NCBI RefSeq assembly: GCF_000426725.1
Contig: NZ_AUFX01000019.1
Location: 1-61,828, forward strand
Direction of reading: 5' to 3'
Length of the DNA stretch: 61,828 nt
DNA from: Sporocytophaga myxococcoides DSM 11118
GTDB lineage: Bacteria; Bacteroidota; Bacteroidia; Cytophagales; Cytophagaceae
A model generated the notes under the pieces. The model did not search any database, was not told the origin of the DNA, and was given only the letters and a program-made list of their open reading frames with translations. The translations under genes and the position numbers were made by a program. Positions 43,339-52,596 of this stretch are shown piece after piece (positions within the stretch are counted from its first letter, which is position 1; each line of letters starts with the position of its first letter).

Positions 43339-46300
43339 CTATTGCTTTAAAATTTTACTAACATAAACCTTATCTCCCGTTTTAAGCATAAGCACATAAA
43401 CACCTCCGGGAAGACGACTTATATCTATAGTTTTACTAAATAAACCAGACAAGTTTTCCTCTTTTATATAAAATACCTCTATGCCATATGAACTTGTAAG
43501 AATTATCTCAACACCTGCCGCTTGATCTATACTCTTAGTTATCGTTAAAAAATCTTCTGTAGGATTCGGGTAGACGAAGAATGATTCTACTTCTTCAGGT
43601 TCATCTAATGTACTAAATCCTGTTCGTGCAATATTTGTAGAAGGATATAACTGGCTTTGTGAAGATTCATTAATACTAAAAGACTTACTTGTTTTATTAT
43701 TAACTTCATTACTCTCTTTTATTCTATTAATATCATCTACCCAGGCTTCAACCGTATGGTTTCCACTAGTAGCTAACCAAGTACTGCTTTTTAAAGGACC
43801 GCCATTTGCTGTAAGCGTAACAGATGCGCCTGCAGCCATTGAACTGATATGCGTATCACTCCAGTTCACAACCTTGCCATCTACAGTAAATCTTACCCCA
43901 TGAATAACTCCGGCATTTGTAGATACTATGCCTTGATTTTTTATTGTTGCTTTAAATGCAATTTGATCACCGGGTAACGGAGAAACTGGTAGCCACGAAA
44001 TATCAGTAACTATCAAATCAGGATAAGCAGATGTTATAGTTATCTTGGAAGAAATACTCGAAGCCCCCTGATTGTCTGTTGCCTTAGCTGTAATATCATA
44101 TATGCCGGAAGCGACATTGCTCCAAACATAATTGTAAGGAGAGGTGGTATCTGAACCCAACAAAGTACTACCGTTGTAAAATTCTACCTTGGAAATTATT
44201 CCATCTATATCGCTGGCAAAAGCGGTAATAGTAAAGGTGGCAGGTGCGCTAAATGCAGCATTATTTGTAGGTGAGGCAATATTAACAGATGGAGCCTGAT
44301 TAACATTTATATTTATAGCAGTTGAAGTTGTTACAGAGCCATAGTTGTCTATAGCTTTAACAGTAATGGAATATTTCCCCGCTGCAACATTTGTCCATGA
44401 ATAATTGTAAGGAGCAATAACAGAAGACCCAAGCAAAGTACTCCCGTTAAAAAATTCCACTTTTGATATACTACCATCAGAATCAGTGGCATCAGCTGAA
44501 ATTACAATACTTGCCGGAGCATTATAAGTAGTATTATTTGAAGGGTTGGTAATTGAAACTACGGGAGCCCTGTTTATATTTAAAGATTCATTGTATTTAT
44601 TATTGTTTTCATTACTTTCCTTTATTTTGTTATTATCATCCACCCAGGCTTCAACTGTATAGTTACCGCTTGTAGCTAACCAGGTACTCTTATTCAAAGG
44701 CCCACCGTTAGCCGAAAGAGTAATGGAAGCGCCTGGAGCAATGGATTTGGTATAAGTATCACTCCAATTAACGGTAGTACCATTAACTGAAAATTTTACA
44801 CCATGAATAATGCCACTACTGGTTCCAACAATACCTTGATTTTTAATAGTAGCTTTTAAATTGACCTCCTGTCCAGGCAAAGGATTGGAAGGTGACCAGG
44901 AAATATCTGTGACCACTAAATCGGGAGCAGCAGCAGGCAGGGAACTGACAGCACGATAGGAATAATCCTGACTTACCTGTTTAAGTTTCACCTGTCGTTC
45001 CTTTGCCGCTGGAATGCTTGCTATTGTCAGATCACCACGTTTTGCGGTGAGGCCGATTAAACCAGTTCCGATTGGAACCAGTTTTGCCAGACTATCCTCA
45101 AGAATAGTCATGCCAGCTGGAACATTATTATATGTAACAATTCGGCCACCTATGTCAAGCGTTACTGTATTATTAGGTTCAGTAAAAAAACAAACGACCC
45201 CTACAGTATTTTTTTCTGGTGTTCCTCCATCCAGTTTCATGAATTTAGTTTGTCCGGAGCTGTATGTAACAGTTGTGGTCGGTTCATTATCCGTAGGCTG
45301 TATCCTATGTGTTAAATAAACTGCATCTCTGACGATTTTGGGATATGCTCCCGTTTTATATCTAATCATGAAATAAAGGTTAAGATCTAGCCAAACCCAA
45401 CCATGATTTTGTGAGGGAGCGACATGAGCTCCTTCAGCAAAGTCTGACCATGTTGGAATTTGAACAATATCTGCTGTAGGGTGCAAAGGGATATTGTTGG
45501 CATCCACAGCGTTATCGCCAATAGCATTGATCCAAGATTCTTTTAACTGACGTATATGATGACGTTCCCAAAACCTTCCATCATTAGGTCTTTCATCCCC
45601 TACCGATACAGGAGCCATGTATTTTTGGGTCGACCATTTAGCTGTGGTCTTAATTTTGTAATACATACGGCGGTTCGATGATGTTTCTCCTGAAGTGTTG
45701 GTTGGATCACGGTCTCCCCAACGAGATGCTGCTGCAGAGATTGAGCCTAAGGAAGGATGCGTTTCAGAACCTAACCAGTCTCTTGTATAGCATGGCCAGA
45801 ATTCTGTTGGAATTCCATGTCCTGTTCTAAGTCTATCCAAAACCGCTGTCCAGAATTGTAGGGGAGAAACAGGGTCTGTCCCTGCAATCTTATTACGATA
45901 TGCAGGAGCAACTTCCGGAGCAAAGGGGGCTAGCACCAGCTTCCCTTCTCGTTTGTATATAGTTGCCGGATATTTATCATTAAGATATTTTATAGCATCA
46001 GCCAATGTTGTTGAATTTGTTGTTGCTGATGTAGATCCATCTGGCATAATCATGATCTTAAAGTCAACATTATCCTGCCTTATAACTTCTTCAACAGCCT
46101 CCATTAATTCTAGCATTTGAGCCCATCTCTGAGGCATATCAGTAACACTTTGAGGAACCTGCAGGATATCTGGTACAAATCCATCAAGGCCTGCAGTAAT
46201 AGCATCCCGAACCTCCCCCATCTTATATTGTATGGCATAAGTTAAAGTCAAACCCTCTTTCGTTGGACTTGGAATATTGGCCAAAACACCATAACGTTTT

Positions 46301-46626
46301 AGATGCCTGTCCCGAACCAGGCCGCCATAAATGTTATGATTAGTTGTACCTTCCATTCCTCCAGGTGGCAGCCACTTTTGGTACCAATATTCAGTAGGAT
46401 CAACCGGAGTACCATCATCGTTTAATTCTGATGATTTATTACTTGCACTAATTGGAAAAGTAAAGAAATAATGCGCGAATACTGCACGAGATCCTGAAGT
46501 AAGTGTCGCACGTGTCGGCATATCAAATGGTAAATTTGGTGTGACAATGAGTGGTTCATTTACCTGTGCACATAACTTCGTGACGGTAATTGCCAACATA
46601 AAATACATTACGTAGATTTTTTTCAT
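43339..46626 (-). CDS. Secreted GH71-like glycoside hydrolase with CARDB and Ig domains, T9SS cargo
   Basis: This is a 1095-residue exported protein with a signal peptide at residues 1-20 (…KLCAQ). Residues about 40-480 resemble glycoside hydrolase family 71 (alpha-1,3-glucanase): R-A-V-F-A-H-Y-F-F-T-F-P-I near the start, D-A-I-T-A-G-L-D-G-F-V-P-D-I, F-K-I-M-I-M-P-D-G-S and W-P-C-Y-T-R-D-W. A CARDB domain (about 605-715), two Ig-like BIg17-type repeats (S-K-V-E-F-F/Y-N-G-S-T-L-L-G) at about 720-890, a second CARDB (895-1000) and a T9SS sorting domain (Y-P-N-P-T-E-D-F) follow. The likely role is degradation of alpha-glucan outside the cell, perhaps fungal cell wall. The GH71 reading is by pattern; the T9SS tail is clear. 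Confidence 0.72.
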   Translation of the reverse strand: MKKIYVMYFMLAITVTKLCAQVNEPLIVTPNLPFDMPTRATLTSGSRAVFAHYFFTFPISASNKSSELNDDGTPVDPTEYWYQKWLPPGGMEGTTNHNIYGGLVRDRHLKRYGVLANIPSPTKEGLTLTYAIQYKMGEVRDAITAGLDGFVPDILQVPQSVTDMPQRWAQMLELMEAVEEVIRQDNVDFKIMIMPDGSTSATTNSTTLADAIKYLNDKYPATIYKREGKLVLAPFAPEVAPAYRNKIAGTDPVSPLQFWTAVLDRLRTGHGIPTEFWPCYTRDWLGSETHPSLGSISAAASRWGDRDPTNTSGETSSNRRMYYKIKTTAKWSTQKYMAPVSVGDERPNDGRFWERHHIRQLKESWINAIGDNAVDANNIPLHPTADIVQIPTWSDFAEGAHVAPSQNHGWVWLDLNLYFMIRYKTGAYPKIVRDAVYLTHRIQPTDNEPTTTVTYSSGQTKFMKLDGGTPEKNTVGVVCFFTEPNNTVTLDIGGRIVTYNNVPAGMTILEDSLAKLVPIGTGLIGLTAKRGDLTIASIPAAKERQVKLKQVSQDYSYRAVSSLPAAAPDLVVTDISWSPSNPLPGQEVNLKATIKNQGIVGTSSGIIHGVKFSVNGTTVNWSDTYTKSIAPGASITLSANGGPLNKSTWLATSGNYTVEAWVDDNNKIKESNENNNKYNESLNINRAPVVSITNPSNNTTYNAPASIVISADATDSDGSISKVEFFNGSTLLGSSVIAPYNYSWTNVAAGKYSITVKAIDNYGSVTTSTAININVNQAPSVNIASPTNNAAFSAPATFTITAFASDIDGIISKVEFYNGSTLLGSDTTSPYNYVWSNVASGIYDITAKATDNQGASSISSKITITSAYPDLIVTDISWLPVSPLPGDQIAFKATIKNQGIVSTNAGVIHGVRFTVDGKVVNWSDTHISSMAAGASVTLTANGGPLKSSTWLATSGNHTVEAWVDDINRIKESNEVNNKTSKSFSINESSQSQLYPSTNIARTGFSTLDEPEEVESFFVYPNPTEDFLTITKSIDQAAGVEIILTSSYGIEVFYIKEENLSGLFSKTIDISRLPGGVYVLMLKTGDKVYVSKILKQ

Positions 46627-46672
46627 ACTAATTAGATTAAAATTTTAAAGCGTTAAAATTATTATCCTATGA

Positions 46673-46714
46673 TTATTGTTTCACTATTTTACTAACATAA
46701 ACCTTGTCTTGATA
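46673..46714 (-). pseudogene. Remnant of a T9SS sorting domain C-terminus
   Basis: On the minus strand this stretch reads QDKVYVSKIVKQ and then a TAA stop. The GH71-like protein ends DKVYVSKILKQ. The match covers about 36 bases (DNA: ACTAACATAAACCTT in both) and stops upstream. It is 47 bases before the GH71 start, so it is the last piece of a deleted or duplicated neighbour gene. Confidence 0.6.
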
Positions 46715-46868
46715 GCTCTCTTATATAATCAATATAAGAATATTTTTATTATATAATTTATGTTTTAATTCCCTTCATTAAGTTAATGACTAGATAAGTT
46801 TATAATATATCTCATTATTTTAGTTTTGTCAATTTTCTATTTGATGAGAATAGTAACAAAAGAATTAA

Positions 46869-46905
46869 GGGCTGTGAGGAAATTTTAGTAATTTCCTCAC
46901 AGCCC
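46869..46905. terminator. Strong 15-bp perfect hairpin
   Basis: GGGCTGTGAGGAAAT (46869-46883) pairs perfectly with ATTTCCTCACAGCCC (46891-46905) around a 7-base loop. The minus strand continues T-rich (TTAATTCTTTT). No intact gene lies immediately before it; it may be left from the gene whose end is at 46673-46714, or protect an mRNA end. Confidence 0.6.
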
Positions 46906-46998
46906 CATCCTATAAGCCACGGAGAGCTAAAGCATTAATCTATTTTATTATTAACCACTTCCCCTGCCTTTAAGTCTGTGACTTAGACTGCTGCCCAA

Positions 46999-47040
46999 AA
47001 TGAGAGCTTCTTTATTAACTTTCGGTTTGTATAATGAACA
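46999..47040. repeat. Partial copy of the 25801-26181 element (left part)
   Basis: AATGAGAGCTTCTTTATTAA and CTTTCGGTTTGTA match the left part (AATGAGAGCAAGTTTATAAC, TTTCGGATTGTA) of the element at 25801. Confidence 0.45.
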
Positions 47041-47185
47041 TATACATGAGTGTTATATGAGCCTTATAAGACATTACATAAGTAGTAGTTACAACATATA
47101 TAACTGACTTAACGACTTCCCCTCACGGTGTCTAACACTTTTGAAAGTTACCAGTGACCTTATATCTCAGTATCAATTGAACGAA

Positions 47186-47209
47186 GTGTCGGATCGAAAG
47201 ATCCGACAC
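47186..47209. repeat. Perfect 10-bp stem with GAAA tetraloop
   Basis: GTGTCGGATC pairs with GATCCGACAC around GAAA. A decayed version occurs at 286-313 (GTGATGTCGGATCGAAAT … CCAGACAC). It is a mobile or structural repeat and lies inside a gene-free 1.4 kb region (46627-48065). Confidence 0.7.
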
Positions 47210-47523
47210 CACGGAAATTTTTACTTGCAATAAATTTCACTTAGCTTTAGTTCTACACTCTTTTTGAACCATCCTCTACATTCCCCGCAGATATTGAGAA
47301 GTAGCCAGTTCAGGTATATCTCTCATATACCCTCACGTATAGCTTCCGTATAGTTCACGCATACATTAGCCATATACAGCCATGCCTGACATTACTGATA
47401 TCCTCTTCTCGGCCGGTGTCTGTACCGGACGGAAGCTTTCCATAACCACTTAATGTTCTCTGCAACCTTTTCTTTCTTTTTACAGAAGAATGATTAAAAC
47501 AAATTTTCGAACTTCAATATTCA

Positions 47524-47639
47524 ATTCTGAAGGGATTGAATATTTATAGGAAAATGGTGTAGAGCTGATGCGACCCCGATTGGGGTCGTATTATAGTTAC
47601 CGAATATTATCTATAAACATTTGACCTCTTCGAGGTCTT
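47524..47639. repeat. Interspersed repeat, GCGACCCC family copy 1
   Basis: TCTGAAGGGATTGAATATTT, then TGATGCGACCCC with GGGGTCGTATTA as an inverted pair, then ATTATCTATAAACAT and GACCTCTTCGAGGTC. All are repeated at 61327-61443. Two internal hairpins (CGACCCC/GGGGTCG and GACCTCTTCGAGGTC) are visible. Confidence 0.75.
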
Positions 47640-47648
47640 ACCTCCTAA

Positions 47649-47770
47649 GCTATCCCGAGAATGCTTATTCTGAAGGCTGGCGTGCTTTTGCAATGTGTGC
47701 AATTTATGTTAGAGGGATTAATTAATACAGTTTAAAAACATATAGATAATGCGTATTCGCATTTGTAATG
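47649..47770. repeat. Interspersed repeat, GCAATTTATGTTAGAGGGAT family copy 1
   Basis: TCTGAAGGCTGGCGTGCTTT, TGTGCAATTTATGTTAGAGG, GATTAATTAATACAG and ATGCGTATTC-CATTTGTAATG correspond to 54982-55104. Confidence 0.65.
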
Positions 47771-47805
47771 CAAAAGTAAAGCTGCAAACAAGAATTTCCA
47801 TTACT

Positions 47806-47903
47806 TGGAAGGTGATCAAAATATTCTTTCATCACAGATTACAGAGAATATTTTGAATAAGCAGTGATTGAAAGATTCCGTCCGGAGCAGACAACGGCCG
47901 GGG
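47806..47903. repeat. Interspersed repeat, CAGATTACAGAG family copy 2
   Basis: ATCACAGATTACAGAGAATA, then ttttgaataagc and AGTGATTGAAAGATTCCGTC, is almost identical to 28711-28810 and 57756-57848. Confidence 0.6.
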
Positions 47904-48016
47904 AATCAGATAATAAATGAGATTGTAGGATTACCGTCAGTCCTTTCAATAGAGAAAGGTCTTTTAAAAAATATCAGGATACCTCAAAAGGTACTTTATG
48001 ACCTTATAAAAAATAA

Positions 48017-48053
48017 AAAGGGGAAGCTGCTTTTATAAAGAGAACCTCCCCTA
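48017..48053 (-). terminator. Terminator of the FG-GAP gene at 48066
   Basis: On the minus strand AGGGGAGG pairs with CTTCCCCT around a 20-base loop, followed by TTTTTA. It lies 13 bases beyond the stop. Confidence 0.75.
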
Positions 48054-48065
48054 TTTATATATTAT

Positions 48066-49535
48066 TTATTCTTTAACAAGTTTCTCAACTTTTACACCAG
48101 ATGCAGTCTTTATTTTCAATGCATAGACACCATTTTCAAGAGCACTAACATCAACCATATTTTCTGAAACTCCAAGAGATTTGACAGCTCCTGCTGCAGA
48201 AACAGCTTCTACTGACACAATCGTTTCAGATGATTTTACGTTAACCACCTCTCCATTGACAGGATTAGGATATAACGATATTGAAGAAGTGCTGGCATCC
48301 ATTCCGTCTTCAGCTTCTGTCAAAGTTCTCCAGCTACCAGACTGGTAAACATAATAGAAAGGCAGTCTGAAAACAGCTCCTTCACTAGGAACATTTGTGC
48401 TCACATTATTGGTGTATGGAGCTCCACCAAGAACATTGTCGCTGTCTATCGCTACACTATATCCCAGGCCAGAAACGCTTAGAGAAGCATTATTTCCTAT
48501 ATACAAGTGTCCTTTGAACTGATAACCGTCAGTATACAGATATACTTTACCTTCATTTGGTCTCACGCCTCCCTGAGCTGGATAAGGTGCACCTACTACC
48601 GCTCTGTTAAACTGAATAGCCACAGAATATCCAAACTGATCTGAGTTATAAGGACCAGCCGAAGCAGGTGGATTTAGGGTGTTTGTCAATTGCCAAACGC
48701 TTCCGTTTCTGGTTAAAATGGCAGCTTTTCTAGCCTCCGGGTCTCCGACTATAAGCAGGCCATCTGTAATATCTACATCATATCCGAATCTGGAAAGATA
48801 TACAGTGTTTCCCCAGGCATCAGTGGCGGGCTGACCCCAGGCAGGTAAATTAGGTTGATAAATCTGCTCCTGTACCCAGACATCATTTACCTGTTTATAA
48901 ATATAAACTTTCTTAATCCCCGGAGCACCTACTACCATGCGGTCACCTCTTATAGCAACAGAATATCCGAAATCTGCATCAGCAGGAAGTCCTGAAGGTG
49001 TGATTTTTTGACTTCTCACCCATGAGCTACCTGATTCTTTCCAGACTTCAATATACCCTCCATGTGATGTGTTGTAAGTGTTAGGAGCACCAATTACCAA
49101 CCAGTTATTGTGCACATCAAGAGCTCTCCCGAATTCATCATACTGACCGGGAGTATGAGCGGTAAGAATGGTGTTGAAATTGTTTTGATACTGTCCGTTT
49201 ACACTTTTTGCCAGATAGACTGTTCCGGTGTAGCTGTTGATCTTTGGTGCACCTACTACGATCCAGTTACTGCTCATAGAATGAGCATATCCAAATCCGC
49301 TGTATTGAGGACCAACCGCCTCAAATTTGTGAGTGGCATTTTGAAATAAATGTATCCTGTCCCTGAATTCGGTACCAATAATTGAATGACCGTTAAACTC
49401 AGTAACTGAAGATCCGAAATAAACGTGCTGATTCGGATTGGGGAATTGTAAACGAGTAGCTACCTGAGCTTCAGTAAATAAGGTTGCAAAAAGCATTGTC
49501 ACAACCAATAGCGGTTTTCTTAAAATTTTTTTCAT
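48066..49535 (-). CDS. FG-GAP repeat surface protein with T9SS sorting domain
   Basis: This protein is 489 residues from the ATG at 49535; a TTG eight codons upstream is less likely because the signal peptide MKKILRKPLLVVTMLFATLFTEAQ starts at the ATG. Six to seven FG-GAP-like beta-propeller blades of about 50 residues follow, each with W-L/I-V-I/V-G-A-P or G-D-R-M-V-V-G-A-P and F-G-Y/R-A/S-V/L. The C-terminal 75 residues, LYPNPVNGEVVNVKS to VKVEKLVKE, are a T9SS type A sorting domain. A surface or extracellular binding protein is likely; no catalytic residue is evident. It has its own terminator. Confidence 0.87.
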   Translation of the reverse strand: MKKILRKPLLVVTMLFATLFTEAQVATRLQFPNPNQHVYFGSSVTEFNGHSIIGTEFRDRIHLFQNATHKFEAVGPQYSGFGYAHSMSSNWIVVGAPKINSYTGTVYLAKSVNGQYQNNFNTILTAHTPGQYDEFGRALDVHNNWLVIGAPNTYNTSHGGYIEVWKESGSSWVRSQKITPSGLPADADFGYSVAIRGDRMVVGAPGIKKVYIYKQVNDVWVQEQIYQPNLPAWGQPATDAWGNTVYLSRFGYDVDITDGLLIVGDPEARKAAILTRNGSVWQLTNTLNPPASAGPYNSDQFGYSVAIQFNRAVVGAPYPAQGGVRPNEGKVYLYTDGYQFKGHLYIGNNASLSVSGLGYSVAIDSDNVLGGAPYTNNVSTNVPSEGAVFRLPFYYVYQSGSWRTLTEAEDGMDASTSSISLYPNPVNGEVVNVKSSETIVSVEAVSAAGAVKSLGVSENMVDVSALENGVYALKIKTASGVKVEKLVKE

Positions 49536-49778
49536 AGTTGTTGATAGATTTTTCTGCAAAAAATAAAATATAACATTCAGTTATTCAGCAGATTAACAAA
49601 CAAGCCTTATCAATTTAGGAATGACAGTAAATTTCAAACGAACGGTAACTCTAATGGAGGAAAAATCTAAAAATCAGCAATTTATGATTGATGAAAGGGC
49701 TAAGATATTAAAAATAGATTTGTATACAGCATAATTGTATTTTTTAAATGAGGTTTTCCCATATCTCTTCCAGTAGCT

Positions 49779-49822
49779 TATATATCTCTTGCTCAAACTG
49801 TTGCTCCTCCAGATACCGGTCT
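49779..49822. repeat. Interspersed repeat, TGTTGCTCCTC family
   Basis: TATATCTCTTGCTCAAACTG and TTGCTCCTCCAGATACCGG resemble 55210-55258, 55863-55915 and 57667-57720 (core CTTGCTGTTGCTCA, ACTGTTGCTCCTC). The gap 49536-50170 has no gene. Confidence 0.5.
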
Positions 49823-49890
49823 AGAAAAAGAACTTATCAAGCTTATTTTCAATTACTTACAACTTTGTTTAAAATTAATCTAAATAAAAA

Positions 49891-49921
49891 TTGACTTAAG
49901 TTAACCTGGATTGTAGTTTTG
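49891..49921 (+). promoter_or_regulatory. Candidate promoter of the TonB receptor operon
   Basis: TTGAC at 49891 and TAGTTTTG at 49914-49921 fit the Bacteroidota consensus TTTG-n19-21-TAnnTTTG. The implied leader is about 240 bases long. The match is plausible but not unique. Confidence 0.35.
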
Positions 49922-50170
49922 CAGGCAATTAGGAATAGTATTAAAAACAGACATATGCCTGTTTCTTTATAGTAAAGCTTTCTTATGTACTGTTTTACAA
50001 ATTATTCTTACAAAACTTATGTCTTTTCAAAGATTTGAAGACTTAAGAAATCATTATTAAATACTGCTAAGATGTACATCGTATCAATAATAGAGGGATT
50101 GACGAGGTATCGTTAACACAACATTTTTAGCAGCAATTTTTCAATTTGAATAGTTTCTGATTAAATCAAT

Positions 50171-52519
50171 ATGAATTACAAGTTAATTGTAACACTATCA
50201 TTACTGTTGTTGGTTTCAAAAGGACTTATAGCACAAGTGGAGGGTTTGCATACTATCACTGGGACAGTTAAAGACGAATCAGGAACACCATTACCATATA
50301 TACAGATATCAATTGACTCCATCAACAAAGCAGCCTTCACCGATATTGATGGTGCCTTTGAATTTAAGGATATCCCTTCCGGTACTTATAAAATAACAGC
50401 CCAATTACTAGGCTATGTGACAATTACAAAAACAGTAGAGGTTCCGTCCAAGAAACTGGTTTTTATATTAAAAGAAGACTCGCACGAACTAAAAGAAGTA
50501 ACTATCTCTGGCAAATCACAAGCAAGGCAAATCGAAGAGTCTGCTCAGGCTGCAAAGGTAATTGAAACCAAAGAAGACAAACAAAAAACTGCAGATCTGG
50601 GAGAAGTATTGGCACGTGCAGAAGGTGTAAGTGTTCAAAGAGCTGGTGGACTAGGTTCTAATATGCGTTTCTCACTCAATGGCCTCACAGATGATCAGGT
50701 TCGGTTTTTCTTAAATGGAATCCCAATGGAATTTTCTCCATATTCTCTGGGACTGGCAAACATTCCTGTAAACTTAGTCAGTGGAATAGTAATCTATAAA
50801 GGAGTACTACCCATTCAATTTGGTGCAGATGCTTTAGGTGGTGGTGTCAATGTAGTTACCAATCCTGTAAAACTAGGATTGCATGGTGATCTGTCTTATC
50901 AATATGGATCATTCAAAACCCATAGAACTACCATGTCAATATCCCATGGGCATAAAAACTTTTTTGTTATTGCTAACGGATTCTACGATTATTCTGCAAA
51001 TAATTATAAAGTGGATGTACAAGTGCCCAAACAATCCGGGAAATTGGAAAATGCTACAGTCAGACGTTTTCATGACGATTATAAGGCACATGGATCCAAT
51101 GTAACTTTTGGCATCAGGAATAAAAAAATTATCGAAGAACTTTCTGCTACTTTATTTTACAACAACTTATATAAAGAAGTACAACATAACAATGTTATGA
51201 GTGGGGCTCCTTTCGGACATGTGTACAGACAAAGTAAAAACATCGGGGCCTATTTAACCTCTGACCTAAAACTAAATCACAAATTAAATACAAAAAACGC
51301 TTTGGGTTATTGCAAGGTTGAAAGGGAATTTACAGATACATCAGCTTACATTTATAATTGGTATGGAGAGGTGGTAACCAGAAGAAACAATTCTAATTCA
51401 GGTGAAATCGGAGGCAACCGAAAAAGCCGGATATTTTTGTGGGACAATAACTTTTTCTGGCGAAGTATTACCTCCTATCAATTGAATGATGCAGCGTTGC
51501 TGGCTCTAAGTATAGCTCCGACTTATAGCAACCGCACGGGAGATGAAAAATATTCAGGAACATGGGATCCGGCAACTTCAAGAAGTAAACTGCTTACCTT
51601 GGTCAATAGTCTTGCGCTCACCTATACAAAACCAAAATGGGAAAACTACATATTTATAAAACATTACTTACAACAAGGACAGTCTGAAGAGCCATTACCA
51701 GCCAATCTGGGAACTAAAAAAAACGATCGGTCTTTCAAAAGCTGGGGTGCTGGAAATGTGCTGGTATTTAACCTGACTTCCAATTTAAAGATCAAACCTT
51801 CCTATGAATATGCATACAGATTGCCCCGTCCTGATGAAATCTTTGGTGATGGAGCCTTCGTTGCAGACAATGTAAATTTAAAGCCGGAAAACAGTCACAA
51901 TTTCAATCTTCAGATTGATTATCTTAAAAAGAAGTCTAATACTATATGGGCTTTTCAATCTAATTTTTTCGGAAGAATGATTAAAGATCTTATCCTGTTC
52001 ATACCCAACAATGATCGATCTGCTGTATACGAAAATGTATTTTCGGCAAATTCTTTTGGCATTGAGCTTGGAGGTAAAACGAATATGTTTGATGATAAAC
52101 TTCGTCTAAACATCAATACCACCTGGCAGCATTTTTACAACAACTCTGAGAAAGGCCATTTTGCGCGCTTTAAAGGAGACAGAATTCCCAACCGCCCATA
52201 TTATTTTGCCAATGCAGGGGCTGATTACTGTTTTAAAAATATAATAAGCAAAGACGATAAAATTTTACTTTACTGGCATCTCAGATACACACATCAATAT
52301 TTTCTTAGCTGGGAAAGTCTCGGTGACAGGTCATCTAAACAGGTGATTCCTGATCAGACACTACAGAACATAGGTATAAGTTACAGTATGCCTATCAAAG
52401 ATAAACCCTCAACGCTGAGTGTAGAAATACAAAACTTTACCAATAAAAAAGCTTATGATTTTTTTGGAGTACAACGTCCCGGACGCGCAGTATTTATGAA
52501 GGTCATTACACAATTTTAA
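50171..52519 (+). CDS. TonB-dependent outer-membrane receptor
   Basis: This is a 782-residue receptor. A signal peptide covers residues 1-21 (…KGLIAQ). A carboxypeptidase-regulatory-like Ig domain spans 26-112 (ITGTVKDESGTPLPYIQISI … YKITAQLLGY). The plug domain spans about 125-235 (E-V-L-A-R-A-E-G-V-S-V-Q-R, I-P-M-E-F-S-P-Y-S-L, Y-K-G-V-L-P-I-Q-F-G-A-D-A-L-G-G-G-V-N-V-V-T). A 22-strand barrel ends with the aromatic F. With the DUF4374 and PepSY genes downstream it forms a TonB/siderophore or haem-type iron uptake operon. The substrate is probably a ferric chelate, inferred from the neighbours. Confidence 0.93.
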   Translation: MNYKLIVTLSLLLLVSKGLIAQVEGLHTITGTVKDESGTPLPYIQISIDSINKAAFTDIDGAFEFKDIPSGTYKITAQLLGYVTITKTVEVPSKKLVFILKEDSHELKEVTISGKSQARQIEESAQAAKVIETKEDKQKTADLGEVLARAEGVSVQRAGGLGSNMRFSLNGLTDDQVRFFLNGIPMEFSPYSLGLANIPVNLVSGIVIYKGVLPIQFGADALGGGVNVVTNPVKLGLHGDLSYQYGSFKTHRTTMSISHGHKNFFVIANGFYDYSANNYKVDVQVPKQSGKLENATVRRFHDDYKAHGSNVTFGIRNKKIIEELSATLFYNNLYKEVQHNNVMSGAPFGHVYRQSKNIGAYLTSDLKLNHKLNTKNALGYCKVEREFTDTSAYIYNWYGEVVTRRNNSNSGEIGGNRKSRIFLWDNNFFWRSITSYQLNDAALLALSIAPTYSNRTGDEKYSGTWDPATSRSKLLTLVNSLALTYTKPKWENYIFIKHYLQQGQSEEPLPANLGTKKNDRSFKSWGAGNVLVFNLTSNLKIKPSYEYAYRLPRPDEIFGDGAFVADNVNLKPENSHNFNLQIDYLKKKSNTIWAFQSNFFGRMIKDLILFIPNNDRSAVYENVFSANSFGIELGGKTNMFDDKLRLNINTTWQHFYNNSEKGHFARFKGDRIPNRPYYFANAGADYCFKNIISKDDKILLYWHLRYTHQYFLSWESLGDRSSKQVIPDQTLQNIGISYSMPIKDKPSTLSVEIQNFTNKKAYDFFGVQRPGRAVFMKVITQF

Positions 52520-52596
52520 TGTAGCCAAAATTCAATACTATACAAGCATATTTAAATCTCTTTACTAAACATTATTAAACATCATATATTATTCAA

